Assembly: GCF_003590715.1 (NCBI RefSeq)
Contig: NZ_QQVY01000008.1
Span: 62,001 to 126,000 of the forward strand
DNA from: Paracoccus sp. JM45
Lineage (GTDB): Bacteria; Pseudomonadota; Alphaproteobacteria; Rhodobacterales; Rhodobacteraceae
DNA length: 64,000 nucleotides
Direction of reading: 5' to 3'
Shown here: positions 36,023 to 45,397 of the stretch, in pieces
How the letters are laid out: every line of letters starts with the position of its first letter
Numbering within the stretch: position 1 is the stretch's first letter
Made by a program: the position numbers and the translations under genes
The notes under the pieces: generated by a model
Seen by the model: the letters and a program-made list of their open reading frames with translations, nothing else
The model's database searches: none
What the model was told of the DNA's origin: nothing

Positions 36023-36787
36023 ATGCAGCCCATTTGCAAAGGTCTCTATCGTGCGCGGCTTGCCGAAACGGCCGGTGATCTGCGCGCCGCCCAACGGCTG
36101 CGCTGGACCTGTTTTATGGCGCGTGACGGCCTGCCCGATGACGGTGTCAGCCTTGATCAGGACGCGCTGGACGATGAATGTAGCCATATGATGATCGAGG
36201 ATCTTGCATCGGGTCAGGTCATCTGCTGTTTCCGTTTCCTGCCCCTGACGGACGGGTCGCAGATCGCGCGCAGCTATTCCGCACAATTCTATGATCTGGC
36301 CGCCCTGGGCAGTTTTGACGGCCCGATGATGGAAATGGGGCGTTTCTGCATCCATCCCGACATCCATGATCCCAATATCGTCCGTCTTGCATGGGCTGCA
36401 CTGACCCGTTTTGTCGATCAGACCGGCGTCGAGATGCTGTTCGGCTGTTCCAGCTTTACCGGCTGCGAACCCGAACCCCACGCCGAGGCTTTTGCCATGC
36501 TGAAAGAACGCCATCTGGCCCCGCGCCGCTGGTGGCCTGCGGTCAAGGCCCCCAAGGTCTTCCGCTTTGCCCGCGCCTTACGGTTGCGCAAGCCCGACCC
36601 GCGTCAGGCCATGGCCGCCATGCCGCCGCTGCTACGCAGCTATCTGGCGATGGGGGGCTGGGTCAGTGACCATGCCGTTGTCGATCCGGTCCTGCGGACC
36701 ATGCATGTCTTCACAGGGGTCGAAATCCGCGCCATTCCCCCTGCCCGCAAACGCCTGCTGCATGCGATGCTGGATCATCCGGCCTAG
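36023..36787 (+). CDS. olsB: GNAT-type N-acyltransferase, OlsB-like (ornithine lipid synthesis)
   Basis: Predicted acyl-ACP-dependent acyltransferase putting a 3-hydroxyacyl chain on ornithine, the first step to phosphorus-free ornithine lipids. 254 residues; AAQRLRWTCFMA near 20, EMGRFCIHPDIHDPNIVRLAW near 100-120 and MLFGCSSFTGCEP near 135 are typical of the OlsB/hemolysin-type GNAT group. AAAGG precedes ATG 36023, and a TATACT hexamer at 35989 could be its -10 element. olsA, often adjacent, is not here. Other N-acyl amino acid synthases of this family are an alternative. Confidence 0.72.
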   Translation: MQPICKGLYRARLAETAGDLRAAQRLRWTCFMARDGLPDDGVSLDQDALDDECSHMMIEDLASGQVICCFRFLPLTDGSQIARSYSAQFYDLAALGSFDGPMMEMGRFCIHPDIHDPNIVRLAWAALTRFVDQTGVEMLFGCSSFTGCEPEPHAEAFAMLKERHLAPRRWWPAVKAPKVFRFARALRLRKPDPRQAMAAMPPLLRSYLAMGGWVSDHAVVDPVLRTMHVFTGVEIRAIPPARKRLLHAMLDHPA

Positions 36788-36864
36788 ACCTGCCTTAAAT
36801 ACAGGCAAATATAAGTTCTGATGGCGAAACTCGGTGCCTTTGCCTGTCCGGCAAGCATAAATGG

Positions 36865-37728
36865 ATGCACAGACGGTTGACCTTACCCCACCCCCCGCGC
36901 CCTTTTGCCCATATGTTCGACACAGCCACAGCCGGAGCCAAAATGCAGCGCAGCCATGGGGCGGCGCATGTGGTCATGGGTCCGCGTGGGCTGATCGACC
37001 TGTCGCAGGCCGGATCGGCCAAGGCGCAACTGCCCCGAATGACCAAGGGCTTGCCGGAAATCGTGTTCCTGAACACCTCGGGCGGATTGGCATCAGGTGA
37101 CCGCCTGCGCTTTGCGGTCGATCTGCGGGATGGCACGCGGGCCTTGGCGACGACGCAGACCGCCGAACGCGCCTATCGCGCCAAGGATGCCCCCGCCCGC
37201 GCGCAGGTTGCGCTGACCGTTGGCAAGGGCAGCTGGCTGGACTGGCTGCCGCAGGAAACCATCCTCTATGACAACGCCAGACTGGAACGCGACACGCAGG
37301 TCGATCTGACCGGCGATGCGGGCTGTATGCTGCTGGAGATTCTGGTGCTGGGCCGTCTGGCCATGGGCGAAACCATCAGCCACCTGCATCTGCGTGACCG
37401 CCGCGTGGTGCGCCGCGATGGCCGCGTGATCCACCATGACGCGCTGGCGCTGGATGATGCCGCCCTGCCCCGCCTGAACGACCCCGCCATGCTGAACGGC
37501 GCGCGGGTCATGGCCAGCATGGCAATCATCGCCCCCGATGCCGCCGATCTGCTGCCGCGCGCACGGGCCGTGCTGGACGAACCGGGCGTGACCGCCGCCG
37601 CCAGCGCCCTGCCGGGGCGGCTGTGCCTGCGCATCCTGTCCCATGACAACTGGCCGCTGCGGCGGCAGGTGAACCGACTGTTGGGCGCGCTGCGTCCTGA
37701 TCCCCTTCCCCGTATCTGGCAGGTCTGA
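36865..37728 (+). CDS. ureD: Urease accessory protein UreD
   Basis: Nickel-insertion chaperone that binds apo-urease together with UreF and UreG. 287 residues with the family patterns [14 protein letters not shown] near 70, [10 protein letters not shown] near 95 and [15 protein letters not shown] near 130. No good ribosome site lies before ATG 36865; ATG 36913 is equally possible. First gene of the urease operon; ureA starts 1 base after its stop. Confidence 0.95.
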   Translation: MHRRLTLPHPPRPFAHMFDTATAGAKMQRSHGAAHVVMGPRGLIDLSQAGSAKAQLPRMTKGLPEIVFLNTSGGLASGDRLRFAVDLRDGTRALATTQTAERAYRAKDAPARAQVALTVGKGSWLDWLPQETILYDNARLERDTQVDLTGDAGCMLLEILVLGRLAMGETISHLHLRDRRVVRRDGRVIHHDALALDDAALPRLNDPAMLNGARVMASMAIIAPDAADLLPRARAVLDEPGVTAAASALPGRLCLRILSHDNWPLRRQVNRLLGALRPDPLPRIWQV

Positions 37729-37729
37729 C

Positions 37730-38038
37730 ATGAACCTTTCCCCCCGCGAACGTGAAAAGCTGCTGATTTCTGTGGCTGCGATGGTGGCACGTGGCCGCCT
37801 GCAGCGCGGCGTCAAACTGAATCATCCCGAAGCCATCGCCCTGATCACCGATTTCGTGGTCGAGGGCGCGCGCGACGGTCGCAGCGTCGCTGACCTGATG
37901 CAGGCAGGGGCCCATGTGATCACCGCCGACCAATGCATGTCCGGCATTCCCGACATGATCGAATCGGTTCAGGTCGAGGCGACCTTTCCCGATGGCACCA
38001 AACTTGTCACCGTCCACCACCCGATCCGGAGTCTGTAA
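37730..38038 (+). CDS. ureA: Urease gamma subunit
   Basis: Smallest structural subunit of the nickel enzyme urease (urea to ammonia and carbamate). 102 residues, beginning [12 protein letters not shown] and containing [10 protein letters not shown] and [14 protein letters not shown], all diagnostic. Coupled tightly to ureD, and followed after its TAA by the start of an unannotated 58-residue gene instead of directly by ureB. Confidence 0.97.
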   Translation: MNLSPREREKLLISVAAMVARGRLQRGVKLNHPEAIALITDFVVEGARDGRSVADLMQAGAHVITADQCMSGIPDMIESVQVEATFPDGTKLVTVHHPIRSL

Positions 38039-38215
38039 ATGCGCGCCCTTATCACCCTTGCCGTTCTTGCCCCCTCCGCTGCATTCGCCCATCAGGGCGA
38101 TCACAGCCATTCATCCCCCACGCATCTGCTGACCCAGCCCGACCACCTGATTATGCTGGGGCTGGTGGCGACGGCGGGTGTGGCGCTGTGGGTCTGGTAT
38201 CGGGGGCGTTCATGA
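38039..38215 (+). CDS. Small His-rich secreted/membrane protein inside urease operon
   Basis: 58-residue protein, not recognised as a named family. It begins with a signal peptide ([16 protein letters not shown], cleavage expected before HQGDHSH), has five His in residues 18-36, then one membrane helix ([17 protein letters not shown]) and a basic end YRGRS. GGAG sits 8 bases before ATG 38039. Its start abuts the ureA stop, and its own TGA overlaps the ureB ATG (ATGA), so it is clearly part of the operon. A periplasmic nickel- or zinc-binding role is a guess from His content and neighbours. Confidence 0.75.
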   Translation: MRALITLAVLAPSAAFAHQGDHSHSSPTHLLTQPDHLIMLGLVATAGVALWVWYRGRS

Positions 38216-38520
38216 TTCCCGGTGAAATCCTGCCTGCCGATGGCGACATCACCCTGAACAAGGGTCGCCCGACCATTGATCTGATGGTGGCCAATACCGG
38301 CGACCGGCCCATTCAGGTCGGCAGCCATTACCACTTTGCCGAAACCAATCCGGCGTTGAACTTTGACCGTCCCGCCGCACGCGGGATGCGGCTGGCGATT
38401 GCGGCAGGCACGGCTGTGCGGTTCGAACCGGGCCAGTCGCGGCAAATCGCGCTGGTTGCCTATGCCGGTGACCGCATCGTTCAGGGCTTTCGCAAGGACA
38501 TTATGGGGGCGCTGACATGA
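38212..38520 (+). CDS. ureB: Urease beta subunit
   Basis: Structural subunit of urease, 102 residues. [13 protein letters not shown] at the start, [14 protein letters not shown] near 38 and the [18 protein letters not shown] block are diagnostic. Start overlaps the small His-rich gene, and its stop overlaps ureC (ATGA), so stoichiometric translation of B and C is favoured. Confidence 0.97.
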   Translation: MIPGEILPADGDITLNKGRPTIDLMVANTGDRPIQVGSHYHFAETNPALNFDRPAARGMRLAIAAGTAVRFEPGQSRQIALVAYAGDRIVQGFRKDIMGALT

Positions 38521-40202
38521 CCACGCTTTCACGCGCTGATTACGCGGCGCTTTACGGCCCCACCACGGGCGACCGCATCCGTCTGGCCGATACCGAGCTG
38601 TTGATTCAGGTTGAAAACGACCTGACCATCGCCGGCGAAGAGGTGAAATTCGGCGGCGGCAAGGTTGTCCGCGACGGCATGGGCCAGTCACAGGTCACGC
38701 GCGCGGATGGCGCGATGGACACGGTCATCACCGGCGTCGTCGTCTTTGACCACCAAGGCATCACCAAGGCCGATGTCGGTCTGCGCGACGGGCGCATCGC
38801 AGGCATCGGCAAGGCCGGCAACCCCGACACCCAGCCGGGCGTGACGCTAATCATCGGGCCGGGCACGGAAATCATCGCGGGCGAGGGACGAATCCTGACG
38901 CCGGGCGGTTTTGATTGCCACATCCACTATATCTGCCCGCAACAGGTCGAACACGCGCTGCATTCCGGCTTCACCACGCTGCTGGGTGGCGGCACGGGTC
39001 CGGCGCATGGCACGCTGGCCACCACCTGCACCCCCGGCCCGTGGCACATCGCCCGTATGCTGGAGGCTTGCGCCGAACTGCCCGTCAATATCGGCATCGC
39101 AGGCAAAGGCAACGCCAGCCAGCCCGCCCCGCTGGAGGAACAGGTCCGCGCGGGTGCCTGCGCCCTGAAGCTGCACGAGGACTGGGGCACCACCCCTGCC
39201 GCCATCGACACCTGCCTGACCGTCGCCGACAAGATGGACGTGCAGGTGATGATCCACACCGACACGCTGAACGAATCCGGCTTTGTCGAGGATACGATGG
39301 CGGCGATCAACGGCCGCACCATCCACGCCTATCACACCGAAGGCGCGGGCGGCGGGCATGCCCCCGACATCATCCGCATGGTCGGCATGGGCAACGTGCT
39401 ACCGTCCTCGACCAACCCGACGCGGCCCTATACCGGCAACACGATCGAGGAACACCTCGACATGCTGATGGTCTGCCACCATCTGGACCGGCGTGTTCCT
39501 GAAGACGTCGCCTTTGCCGAATCCCGTATCCGCCGCGAAACCATCGCGGCCGAGGATATCCTGCACGATCTGGGCGCGTTTTCGGTGATTTCATCCGACA
39601 GTCAGGCGATGGGCCGGATTGGAGAGGTGATCATCCGCACATGGCAGACCGCCGACAAGATGCGACGCCAGCGTGGCCGTCTTGATGGCGAACAGGGCGA
39701 AAACGACAACCTGCGCGCCCGCCGTTATATCGCCAAATACACCATCAACCCTGCCGTGGCCCATGGCGTCAGCGCCCATATCGGGTCGATCACCGCGGGC
39801 AAGCGCGCCGATCTGGTCCTTTGGTCGCCCGCCTTCTTTGGCGTAAAGCCGGAAATGGTGCTGGTCGGTGGCCAGATCAGCGTGGCGCAAATGGGCGATC
39901 CGAACGGGTCCATTCCCGTCCAGCCGGTCTTCAGCCGTCCGATGTGGGGCCATACCGGTCGCGCCTCGGCGATGTTCATCAGTCAGGCGGGTCTGGATGC
40001 GGGGGCGGCGGGCAATCTGTCCAAGACCTTGATTCCCGTGGAACACACCCGCGATATCGGCAAATCCGACATGGTGCTGAACAACGCCATGCCCGAGATC
40101 GAGGTCGACCCCGAAACCTATGAGGTTCGCGCAGATGGGGTGCTGCTGACCTGTGAACCCGCCAGCGAACTGCCGATGGCGCAGCGCTATTTCCTGTTCT
40201 GA
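38517..40202 (+). CDS. ureC: Urease alpha (catalytic) subunit
   Basis: Nickel-binding catalytic subunit, 561 residues, normal length. Metal and active-site elements are all present: His-x-His in [11 protein letters not shown] near 135, carbamylated Lys in [11 protein letters not shown] near 218, [10 protein letters not shown] near 245, [12 protein letters not shown] near 272, flap Cys in MVCHHLD near 320, and Asp in SSDSQAMGR near 362. Overlaps ureB by four bases and is followed after 9 bases by ureE. Confidence 0.98.
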   Translation: MTTLSRADYAALYGPTTGDRIRLADTELLIQVENDLTIAGEEVKFGGGKVVRDGMGQSQVTRADGAMDTVITGVVVFDHQGITKADVGLRDGRIAGIGKAGNPDTQPGVTLIIGPGTEIIAGEGRILTPGGFDCHIHYICPQQVEHALHSGFTTLLGGGTGPAHGTLATTCTPGPWHIARMLEACAELPVNIGIAGKGNASQPAPLEEQVRAGACALKLHEDWGTTPAAIDTCLTVADKMDVQVMIHTDTLNESGFVEDTMAAINGRTIHAYHTEGAGGGHAPDIIRMVGMGNVLPSSTNPTRPYTGNTIEEHLDMLMVCHHLDRRVPEDVAFAESRIRRETIAAEDILHDLGAFSVISSDSQAMGRIGEVIIRTWQTADKMRRQRGRLDGEQGENDNLRARRYIAKYTINPAVAHGVSAHIGSITAGKRADLVLWSPAFFGVKPEMVLVGGQISVAQMGDPNGSIPVQPVFSRPMWGHTGRASAMFISQAGLDAGAAGNLSKTLIPVEHTRDIGKSDMVLNNAMPEIEVDPETYEVRADGVLLTCEPASELPMAQRYFLF

Positions 40203-40211
40203 GGACCTGAC

Positions 40212-40706
40212 ATGACGATCCATTCCCATTCGGTGATCCGCGCGGCGGACGGCCCCTTCGACGGGCAGGTCAGTCTGGATTACGACGCCCGCCTGCTGCG
40301 CCGCAAACGCCTGACCTCGGATGCCGGTGACTTCCTGCTGGACCTGCCCGAGGTGACCAGCGTGAACGACGGCGATGCCTTCGCCCTGTCCGATGGCCGC
40401 CGCATCGCGGTGGTCGCTGCCCCCGAACCGGTGATCCTTGTTCGTGGCCCTCTGCCGCGTCTGGCATGGCACATCGGCAACCGCCACACGCCCTGCCAGA
40501 TCAAGGATGACCATTTGGTCATACGTCAGGACCACGTGTTGCAGGCCATGCTGGAACAGCTGGGCGCGGATCTGACCCTGACGACCGCCCCCTTCACCCC
40601 CGAAGGCGGCGCCTATGGACACGGTCGCACCTTCGGCCACGATCACGGGCCGGACACGCACAGCCATGACCACGGGCACGACCACCACCATCATGACCAC
40701 GCCTGA
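40212..40706 (+). CDS. ureE: Urease accessory nickel chaperone UreE
   Basis: Delivers Ni2+ to the UreG complex. 164 residues: peptide-binding N-terminal half, metal-binding domain with LAWHIGNRHTP near 90 (conserved His), and a C-terminal tail from about 136 with more than ten His (GHDHGPDTHSHDHGHD and onward), giving extra nickel-binding capacity. Its last 14 bases overlap ureF. Confidence 0.95.
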   Translation: MTIHSHSVIRAADGPFDGQVSLDYDARLLRRKRLTSDAGDFLLDLPEVTSVNDGDAFALSDGRRIAVVAAPEPVILVRGPLPRLAWHIGNRHTPCQIKDDHLVIRQDHVLQAMLEQLGADLTLTTAPFTPEGGAYGHGRTFGHDHGPDTHSHDHGHDHHHHDHA

Positions 40707-41334
40707 AACCGCCCGCCTGCAACTGGCGCAATTCCTGTCGCCCGCCTTTCCGGTGGGCGGCTTTGCCTGGTCACAGGGGCTGGAATTCGCGATGGATCAG
40801 GGCGCGGTCACACGCGCGACCCTGCCGCAATGGCTGGCCGATTGGCTGGACCACGGCGCAGGCTGGACCGATGCTGTGCTGGTCGCGCTGGCGCTGGCGC
40901 CTGATGCCGATCACGACACGCTGGACGATCTGGCCCGCGCCGCCTGCCTGACCGCCGAACGGCTGTCGGAAACAGTCGAACAGGGCGCCGCCTTTGCCGC
41001 CAATGTCGCCGTGCTGACGGGGAACGGCCAACCGCCCGTCGCCCTGCCCGTCGCCTTTGGCCGCGCCTGCACCAATATGCCCCTGCCCGCGCCCGAGATC
41101 ATCGCCGCCTATCTGCTGGCGCAGGTTCAGGCGCAGATCAGTGCCGCCGTGCGCTTTATGCCGCTGGGGCCGGTGCAGGGGCAGACAATGCTGGCCGCCA
41201 TGCACTCCGCTATCCTGACCCGTGCAAGCGCAGCTGCCACCGCCACCCCCGATGATCTGGCCAGCGCCACTTGGGGGGCGGATATCGCCCAGATGCGCCA
41301 CGAAACCATGACCACAAGGATCTTTCGATCATGA
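40693..41334 (+). CDS. ureF: Urease accessory protein UreF
   Basis: Helical chaperone of the UreDFG complex that gates GTP-driven nickel transfer. 213 residues with [18 protein letters not shown] near 15-30, ALPVAFGRA near 118 and [11 protein letters not shown] near 155. ATG 40693 lies inside the ureE tail; an upstream in-frame ATG at 40615 would only add His-tail-overlap codons. Its stop overlaps ureG, whose AAGGA ribosome site lies within ureF. Confidence 0.94.
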   Translation: MTTPETARLQLAQFLSPAFPVGGFAWSQGLEFAMDQGAVTRATLPQWLADWLDHGAGWTDAVLVALALAPDADHDTLDDLARAACLTAERLSETVEQGAAFAANVAVLTGNGQPPVALPVAFGRACTNMPLPAPEIIAAYLLAQVQAQISAAVRFMPLGPVQGQTMLAAMHSAILTRASAAATATPDDLASATWGADIAQMRHETMTTRIFRS

Positions 41335-41963
41335 GCCTGAACGGACCCCTTCGCGTTGGCATCGGCGGCCCCGTCGGTGCGGGCAAAACCACGCTGACAG
41401 AACAACTGGCGCGCGCACTGGCCCCGCGCCTGTCGATGGCGGTCGTCACCAACGACATCTATACCCGCGAAGACGCCGAGGCCCTGATGCGCGCGCAGGT
41501 TCTGCCGATGGAACGTATTCGCGGCGTCGAGACCGGCGGCTGTCCCCATACCGCCATCCGCGAAGACGCCAGCATCAACCTTGCCGCCATCGCCGATCTG
41601 AATGCTGCCTTTCCCGATCTGGATCTGGTGCTGATCGAATCGGGCGGAGACAATCTGGCAGCGACCTTCAGCCCCGAACTGGCAGATCTGACCATCTATG
41701 TCATCGACACTGCCGCAGGTCAGGACATTCCGCGCAAGCGGGGGCCGGGGCTGGCGCGGTCCGACCTGTTGGTGGTGAACAAGACCGATCTTGCCCCCTA
41801 TGTCGGGGTCGATCCCGTATTGCTGGAAAACGATGCCCGTGCTGCACGGGGAACGCGTCCGGTGGTCATGGCCCAATTGCGTCAGGGCGGCGGCGTGCAG
41901 GCCGTGGTCGATTTTCTGGTGGAACAGGGCGGGCTGACCCTGCGCGACACCGAAGCCGCCTAA
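41331..41963 (+). CDS. ureG: Urease accessory GTPase UreG
   Basis: SIMIBI-class GTPase powering nickel insertion into urease. 210 residues: P-loop [13 protein letters not shown] near 10-22, nickel-binding Cys-Pro-His in [11 protein letters not shown] near 68, ESGGDNLAA near 100 and [11 protein letters not shown] near 150. ATG 41331 overlaps the ureF stop (ATGA). Last gene of the urease operon; 178 bases of structured leader separate it from urtA. Confidence 0.97.
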   Translation: MSLNGPLRVGIGGPVGAGKTTLTEQLARALAPRLSMAVVTNDIYTREDAEALMRAQVLPMERIRGVETGGCPHTAIREDASINLAAIADLNAAFPDLDLVLIESGGDNLAATFSPELADLTIYVIDTAAGQDIPRKRGPGLARSDLLVVNKTDLAPYVGVDPVLLENDARAARGTRPVVMAQLRQGGGVQAVVDFLVEQGGLTLRDTEAA

Positions 41964-42062
41964 TAATTACACAAACCGGCCCTCTGATGCCCGCTTTTGC
42001 ATCAAGGGGCGTAACTGCCTGCCTTCTACTGCCCTCTTCCTATCCAGATGCCCGTTTTTCAC

Positions 42063-42126
42063 GTCTTTTTGAAACCGCGAGGGGCGACCCTCAAAAAGAC
42101 AACGGGGAGATCGGCCAAAGAGCCGA
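42063..42126 (+). promoter_or_regulatory. Structured RNA candidate in urtA leader
   Basis: Outer stem GTCTTTTT (42063-42070) / AAAAAGAC (42093-42100), a 5'-side bulge GAAACCGC, and an inner stem GAGGG-GCGA-CCCTC (42079-42092) closed by a GNRA tetraloop. A second hairpin TCGGC-caaaga-GCCGA follows at 42111-42126, right before the AAAAGGG ribosome site. It matches no riboswitch class I can name. No T run, so not a terminator of ureG. Confidence 0.5.
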
Positions 42127-42141
42127 CGGAAAAGGGTAACA

Positions 42142-43425
42142 ATGACCAATTTTACCAAAGCACTGCTGCTGACCAGCGCATTGACCGCCGCCGGTGGCGC
42201 ATGGGCGCAAGAAGGCGAACCCATCAAAATCGGCGTGCTGCATTCGCTGTCCGGCACGATGGCAATTTCGGAAACCACGCTGAAGGACACGGTCCTGATG
42301 ATGGTCGAACAGCAGAACGCCAAGGGCGGCGTCCTTGGTCGCCCGCTAGAGGCTGTGGTCGTCGACCCCGCATCCGACTGGCCGCTGTTCGCCGAAAAGG
42401 CGCGCGAGCTGCTGACCGTCAGCGACGTGGACGCGATCTTCGGCTGCTGGACATCGGTCAGCCGCAAATCCGTCCTGCCCGTGATCGAGGAACTGAACGG
42501 CCTTCTGTTCTATCCAGTGCAATACGAGGGCGAGGAATCCTCGAAGAACGTCATCTATACCGGCGCCGCGCCGAACCAACAGGCCATTCCGGCGGTCGAT
42601 TACATGACCGAGGAACTGGGCGTTGAAAAATGGGCGTTGCTGGGGACGGATTACGTCTATCCGCGCACGACGAACAATATTCTGGACGCCTATCTGAAAT
42701 CGAACGGCGTCGCCGAGGATGATATCTTCGTCAACTACACCCCCTTCGGCCACAGTGACTGGTCCAAGATCGTCGCCGATGTCGTGGCGCTTGGCGCCGA
42801 TGGCAAGAAGGTCGGCGTCGTGTCCACGATCAACGGCGATGCGAACGTCGGCTTCTATAAGGAACTGGCAGCTGCGGGCGTTTCGGCGGACGACATCCCC
42901 GTCATGGCCTTTTCCGTGGGCGAGGAAGAGCTGTCGGGTCTGGATACCGCCAACCTTGTCGGCCACATGGCGGCCTGGAATTATTTCGAGACCGCCGAAA
43001 GTGACCAGAACGACGAATTCATCACCGCATGGCATGAATTCACCGGCGACGACAAGCGCGTGACCAACGACCCGATGGAGGCCACGATGATCGGCTTCAA
43101 CGCATGGGTCGCGGCCGTGGAAGCCGCAGGCACCACCGATGTCGATCCGGTTCTGGATGCCATCGTCGGCGTCGAGGTTCCCAACCTGACCGGCGGCACC
43201 GCGCAGGTTCTGCCCAACCACCACCTGACCAAGCCGGTTCTGATCGGTGAAATCCGCGAAGACGGCCAGTTCGACATCGTCAGCCAGACCGAGCCTGTCG
43301 CCGGTGACGCATGGACCGATTATCTTCCCGAATCCGCCGTTCTGGATGCCGATTGGGCAGATAAGGATTGCGGCATGATCAACACCGATACCGACACCTG
43401 CGTCCAGCAGCAGTCGAATTACTGA
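42142..43425 (+). CDS. urtA: Urea ABC transporter substrate-binding protein
   Basis: Periplasmic urea receptor, 427 residues. Signal peptide FTKALLLTSALTAAGGAWA, then a type I periplasmic-binding fold starting IKIGVLHSLSGTMAISETT; FGCWTSVSRKSVLPV near 108 and VQYEGEESSKNVIYTGAAPNQQ near 135 are typical of UrtA rather than of branched-chain amino acid receptors. AAAAGGG precedes ATG 42142. The intercistronic hairpin after its stop should give it higher expression than the channel genes. Confidence 0.96.
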   Translation: MTNFTKALLLTSALTAAGGAWAQEGEPIKIGVLHSLSGTMAISETTLKDTVLMMVEQQNAKGGVLGRPLEAVVVDPASDWPLFAEKARELLTVSDVDAIFGCWTSVSRKSVLPVIEELNGLLFYPVQYEGEESSKNVIYTGAAPNQQAIPAVDYMTEELGVEKWALLGTDYVYPRTTNNILDAYLKSNGVAEDDIFVNYTPFGHSDWSKIVADVVALGADGKKVGVVSTINGDANVGFYKELAAAGVSADDIPVMAFSVGEEELSGLDTANLVGHMAAWNYFETAESDQNDEFITAWHEFTGDDKRVTNDPMEATMIGFNAWVAAVEAAGTTDVDPVLDAIVGVEVPNLTGGTAQVLPNHHLTKPVLIGEIREDGQFDIVSQTEPVAGDAWTDYLPESAVLDADWADKDCGMINTDTDTCVQQQSNY

Positions 43426-43431
43426 TCCTGC

Positions 43432-43466
43432 GGTCGGGCGGCATCCGTCGCCCGACCTTTCTTTTC
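43432..43466 (+). terminator. Intercistronic terminator/attenuator between urtA and urtB
   Basis: GGTCGGGCG-gcatccgt-CGCCCGACC followed by TTTCTTTTC: a 9-bp perfect stem and T-rich tail, 7 bases after the urtA stop and 15 before urtB. It should stop part of the transcripts after the binding-protein gene or protect its 3' end. Confidence 0.85.
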
Positions 43467-43480
43467 AGAAGGCCATTTTC

Positions 43481-45394
43481 ATGCACCGGATCCGCCTGAT
43501 CGCCACCCTTGTCGTGGCGCTGCTGATGCCCCTTGCCGTCATGGCGCAATCGCTGGACGCGGTTGTGGCCGACAGCATCGACCAGATCGAAAAACCGTCG
43601 CGCCGGACAGTCGGCCCGCTGGTTGACCGGATCGCGGCCACCGGTCCGCAGGGTCTGGCGCTGTTGCAGGCATGGGCGGATCGTCAGCTGGTGCTGACGG
43701 AAACCGGTGATCTGCTGATTATCGACGGCGATGCCGCAACCGACGCCCTGACCGGTGATACCCTTGCCGCACCGGACGACCGCCCCCTGCGTCCCAACTC
43801 CGGTGTGCGCGGCCTGATCGAAAGCGCGCTGGTCGCCAGCCAATTGAAGGACCCCGACCCTGCGCGTCGCGCCATGGCGCTGGATACGCTGGCGCGGTCC
43901 GGCAATGCCGATCAGCTGGCCCCCTTGCGTGCGGCGCTGGATGACCCCGATCCGGCACTGGCTGCACGCAAGGCACGGCTGGAAAAGCTGATGACCATCC
44001 AGCACGGCACCGATCCCGCCGCCCGCATCGCCGCGATCGAGGCGATGGCAGGCGATATCAGCCTTGATTTTCGCGCCGTGCTGAACCCGCTGCTGGCCAC
44101 GCGGCTGGTGGCCGATACCGACATGCCGCAAGGCAATGTCGCGCGCGAACTGAGCGTCGGTGACGACCTGCCCCGCGCCGATGCCCTGGCTGCGCTGGTG
44201 GATATGGGCGCGCTGCAGCCCTTCATGACCCCGGACGAACAGCGGACCGCGCTGGCCGCCAACATCGTCGATGGCCGCGTCGCAGACACCCCCGTGGCCG
44301 ATCTGGGCGATTCCGACATCCGCGACACCACCTATGACGCGCTGGAGGCATCGGGCGCCGTCCCCCCCGCCGCCACCGAATCCGAAGCGCGTGAGGCGCT
44401 GGCCGCCCACCGCTTCTTCCAGCTTTACGCCGAACCCGACCGCGACGTGACCGACGCCGCCCGCGCCGCTCAGGTCAGCGCCGAGGTCCGCCTTGTCGCC
44501 ATGAAGGGCGTCGATCTGGGGCTGGATGCGCTGTCGCTGGCATCCATCTATTTCCTTGCGGCCATCGGTCTGGCGGTCACCTTTGGCGTCATGCGGGTCA
44601 TCAATATGGCGCATGGCGAATTCATCATGCTGGGTGCCTATACCGCCTATACCGTCCAGACGCTGATCGCTGATCGCACGCTGTCGCTGATCGTGGCGCT
44701 GCCGCTGGCCTTTGCGGTGACCTTTGCCGCGGGGGTAATCCTTTACCGCTTGGTCATCCGCCATCTGGCCCATCGCCCGTTGGAGACCCTTCTGGCGACC
44801 TTCGGTGTCTCCATCGCGCTGCAACAACTGGCCAAGAACATCTTCGGGACGCAGGCGCGTCCGCTGACCGCGCCTGCGTGGCTGGAGGGGTCGATCACCA
44901 TCAACGACGTCATTTCCATCAGCTCGATCCGCGTGGCGATCTTTGTGCTGGCCCTGCTGTTTCTGGGGCTGTTCCTGTTCATCATGAAACGCACAAGGCT
45001 GGGGTTAGAGGTTCGCGCCGTCACCCAGAACCCCGGCATGGCGGCATCCATGGGCATCAACCCCGACCGCATTGCCATGATGACATTCGGCCTCGGGTCC
45101 GGCATCGCGGGCATCGCGGGCGTCGCCATCGGTCTGTTCGCGCAGGTCACATCGGAACTGGGCCAAGGCTATATCGTTCAAAGCTTCATGACGGTGGTTG
45201 TCGGCGGTGTCGGCAACATCTGGGGCACGCTGGCCGGTGCCGCGCTGATCGGCGGGCTGTCCAAGGTCATCGAATCGCTGAACCCTGCCAACACGCTGGC
45301 GGCGCAGACCTTCATGATCCTCTTCATCATCATCTTCATCCAGTTCCGGCCCCGTGGGATCATCCCGCAAAAGGGCCGCGCGGCGGAGGCATAG
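43481..45394 (+). CDS. urtB: Urea ABC transporter permease UrtB
   Basis: Inner-membrane permease of the urea importer, 637 residues. The LivH-like part begins about residue 350 (LASIYFLAAIGLAVTFGVMRVINMAHGEFIMLGAY) and has eight or so helices. The N-terminal 340 residues are a signal peptide (HRIRLIATLVVALLMPLAVMA) plus a soluble, Ala/Asp/Leu-rich region with helical repeat character (for example DPDPARRAMALDTLARSG), which should lie in the periplasm. Many proteobacterial UrtB carry this extension; its role is not known to me. AGAAGG precedes ATG 43481. Confidence 0.94.
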   Translation: MHRIRLIATLVVALLMPLAVMAQSLDAVVADSIDQIEKPSRRTVGPLVDRIAATGPQGLALLQAWADRQLVLTETGDLLIIDGDAATDALTGDTLAAPDDRPLRPNSGVRGLIESALVASQLKDPDPARRAMALDTLARSGNADQLAPLRAALDDPDPALAARKARLEKLMTIQHGTDPAARIAAIEAMAGDISLDFRAVLNPLLATRLVADTDMPQGNVARELSVGDDLPRADALAALVDMGALQPFMTPDEQRTALAANIVDGRVADTPVADLGDSDIRDTTYDALEASGAVPPAATESEAREALAAHRFFQLYAEPDRDVTDAARAAQVSAEVRLVAMKGVDLGLDALSLASIYFLAAIGLAVTFGVMRVINMAHGEFIMLGAYTAYTVQTLIADRTLSLIVALPLAFAVTFAAGVILYRLVIRHLAHRPLETLLATFGVSIALQQLAKNIFGTQARPLTAPAWLEGSITINDVISISSIRVAIFVLALLFLGLFLFIMKRTRLGLEVRAVTQNPGMAASMGINPDRIAMMTFGLGSGIAGIAGVAIGLFAQVTSELGQGYIVQSFMTVVVGGVGNIWGTLAGAALIGGLSKVIESLNPANTLAAQTFMILFIIIFIQFRPRGIIPQKGRAAEA

Positions 45395-45397
45395 GCC

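Noticed and set aside
41975..42000. Sigma-54 promoter before urtA (GG...GC pattern near CCGGCCCTCTGATGCC)
   Set aside because: Spacing between GG and GC is nine rather than ten bases, and the TTGC element is missing; no NtrC-type palindrome was seen upstream.
42100..42141. Guanidine-II (mini-ykkC) riboswitch before urtA, suggested by two ACGG tetranucleotides
   Set aside because: Neither ACGG lies in the loop of a stem; the flanking bases do not pair as that class requires.
43379..44827. Minus-strand open frame of 482 codons antisense to urtB
   Set aside because: Gln/Gly/His-rich shadow of the Ala/Asp-rich UrtB N-domain codons.
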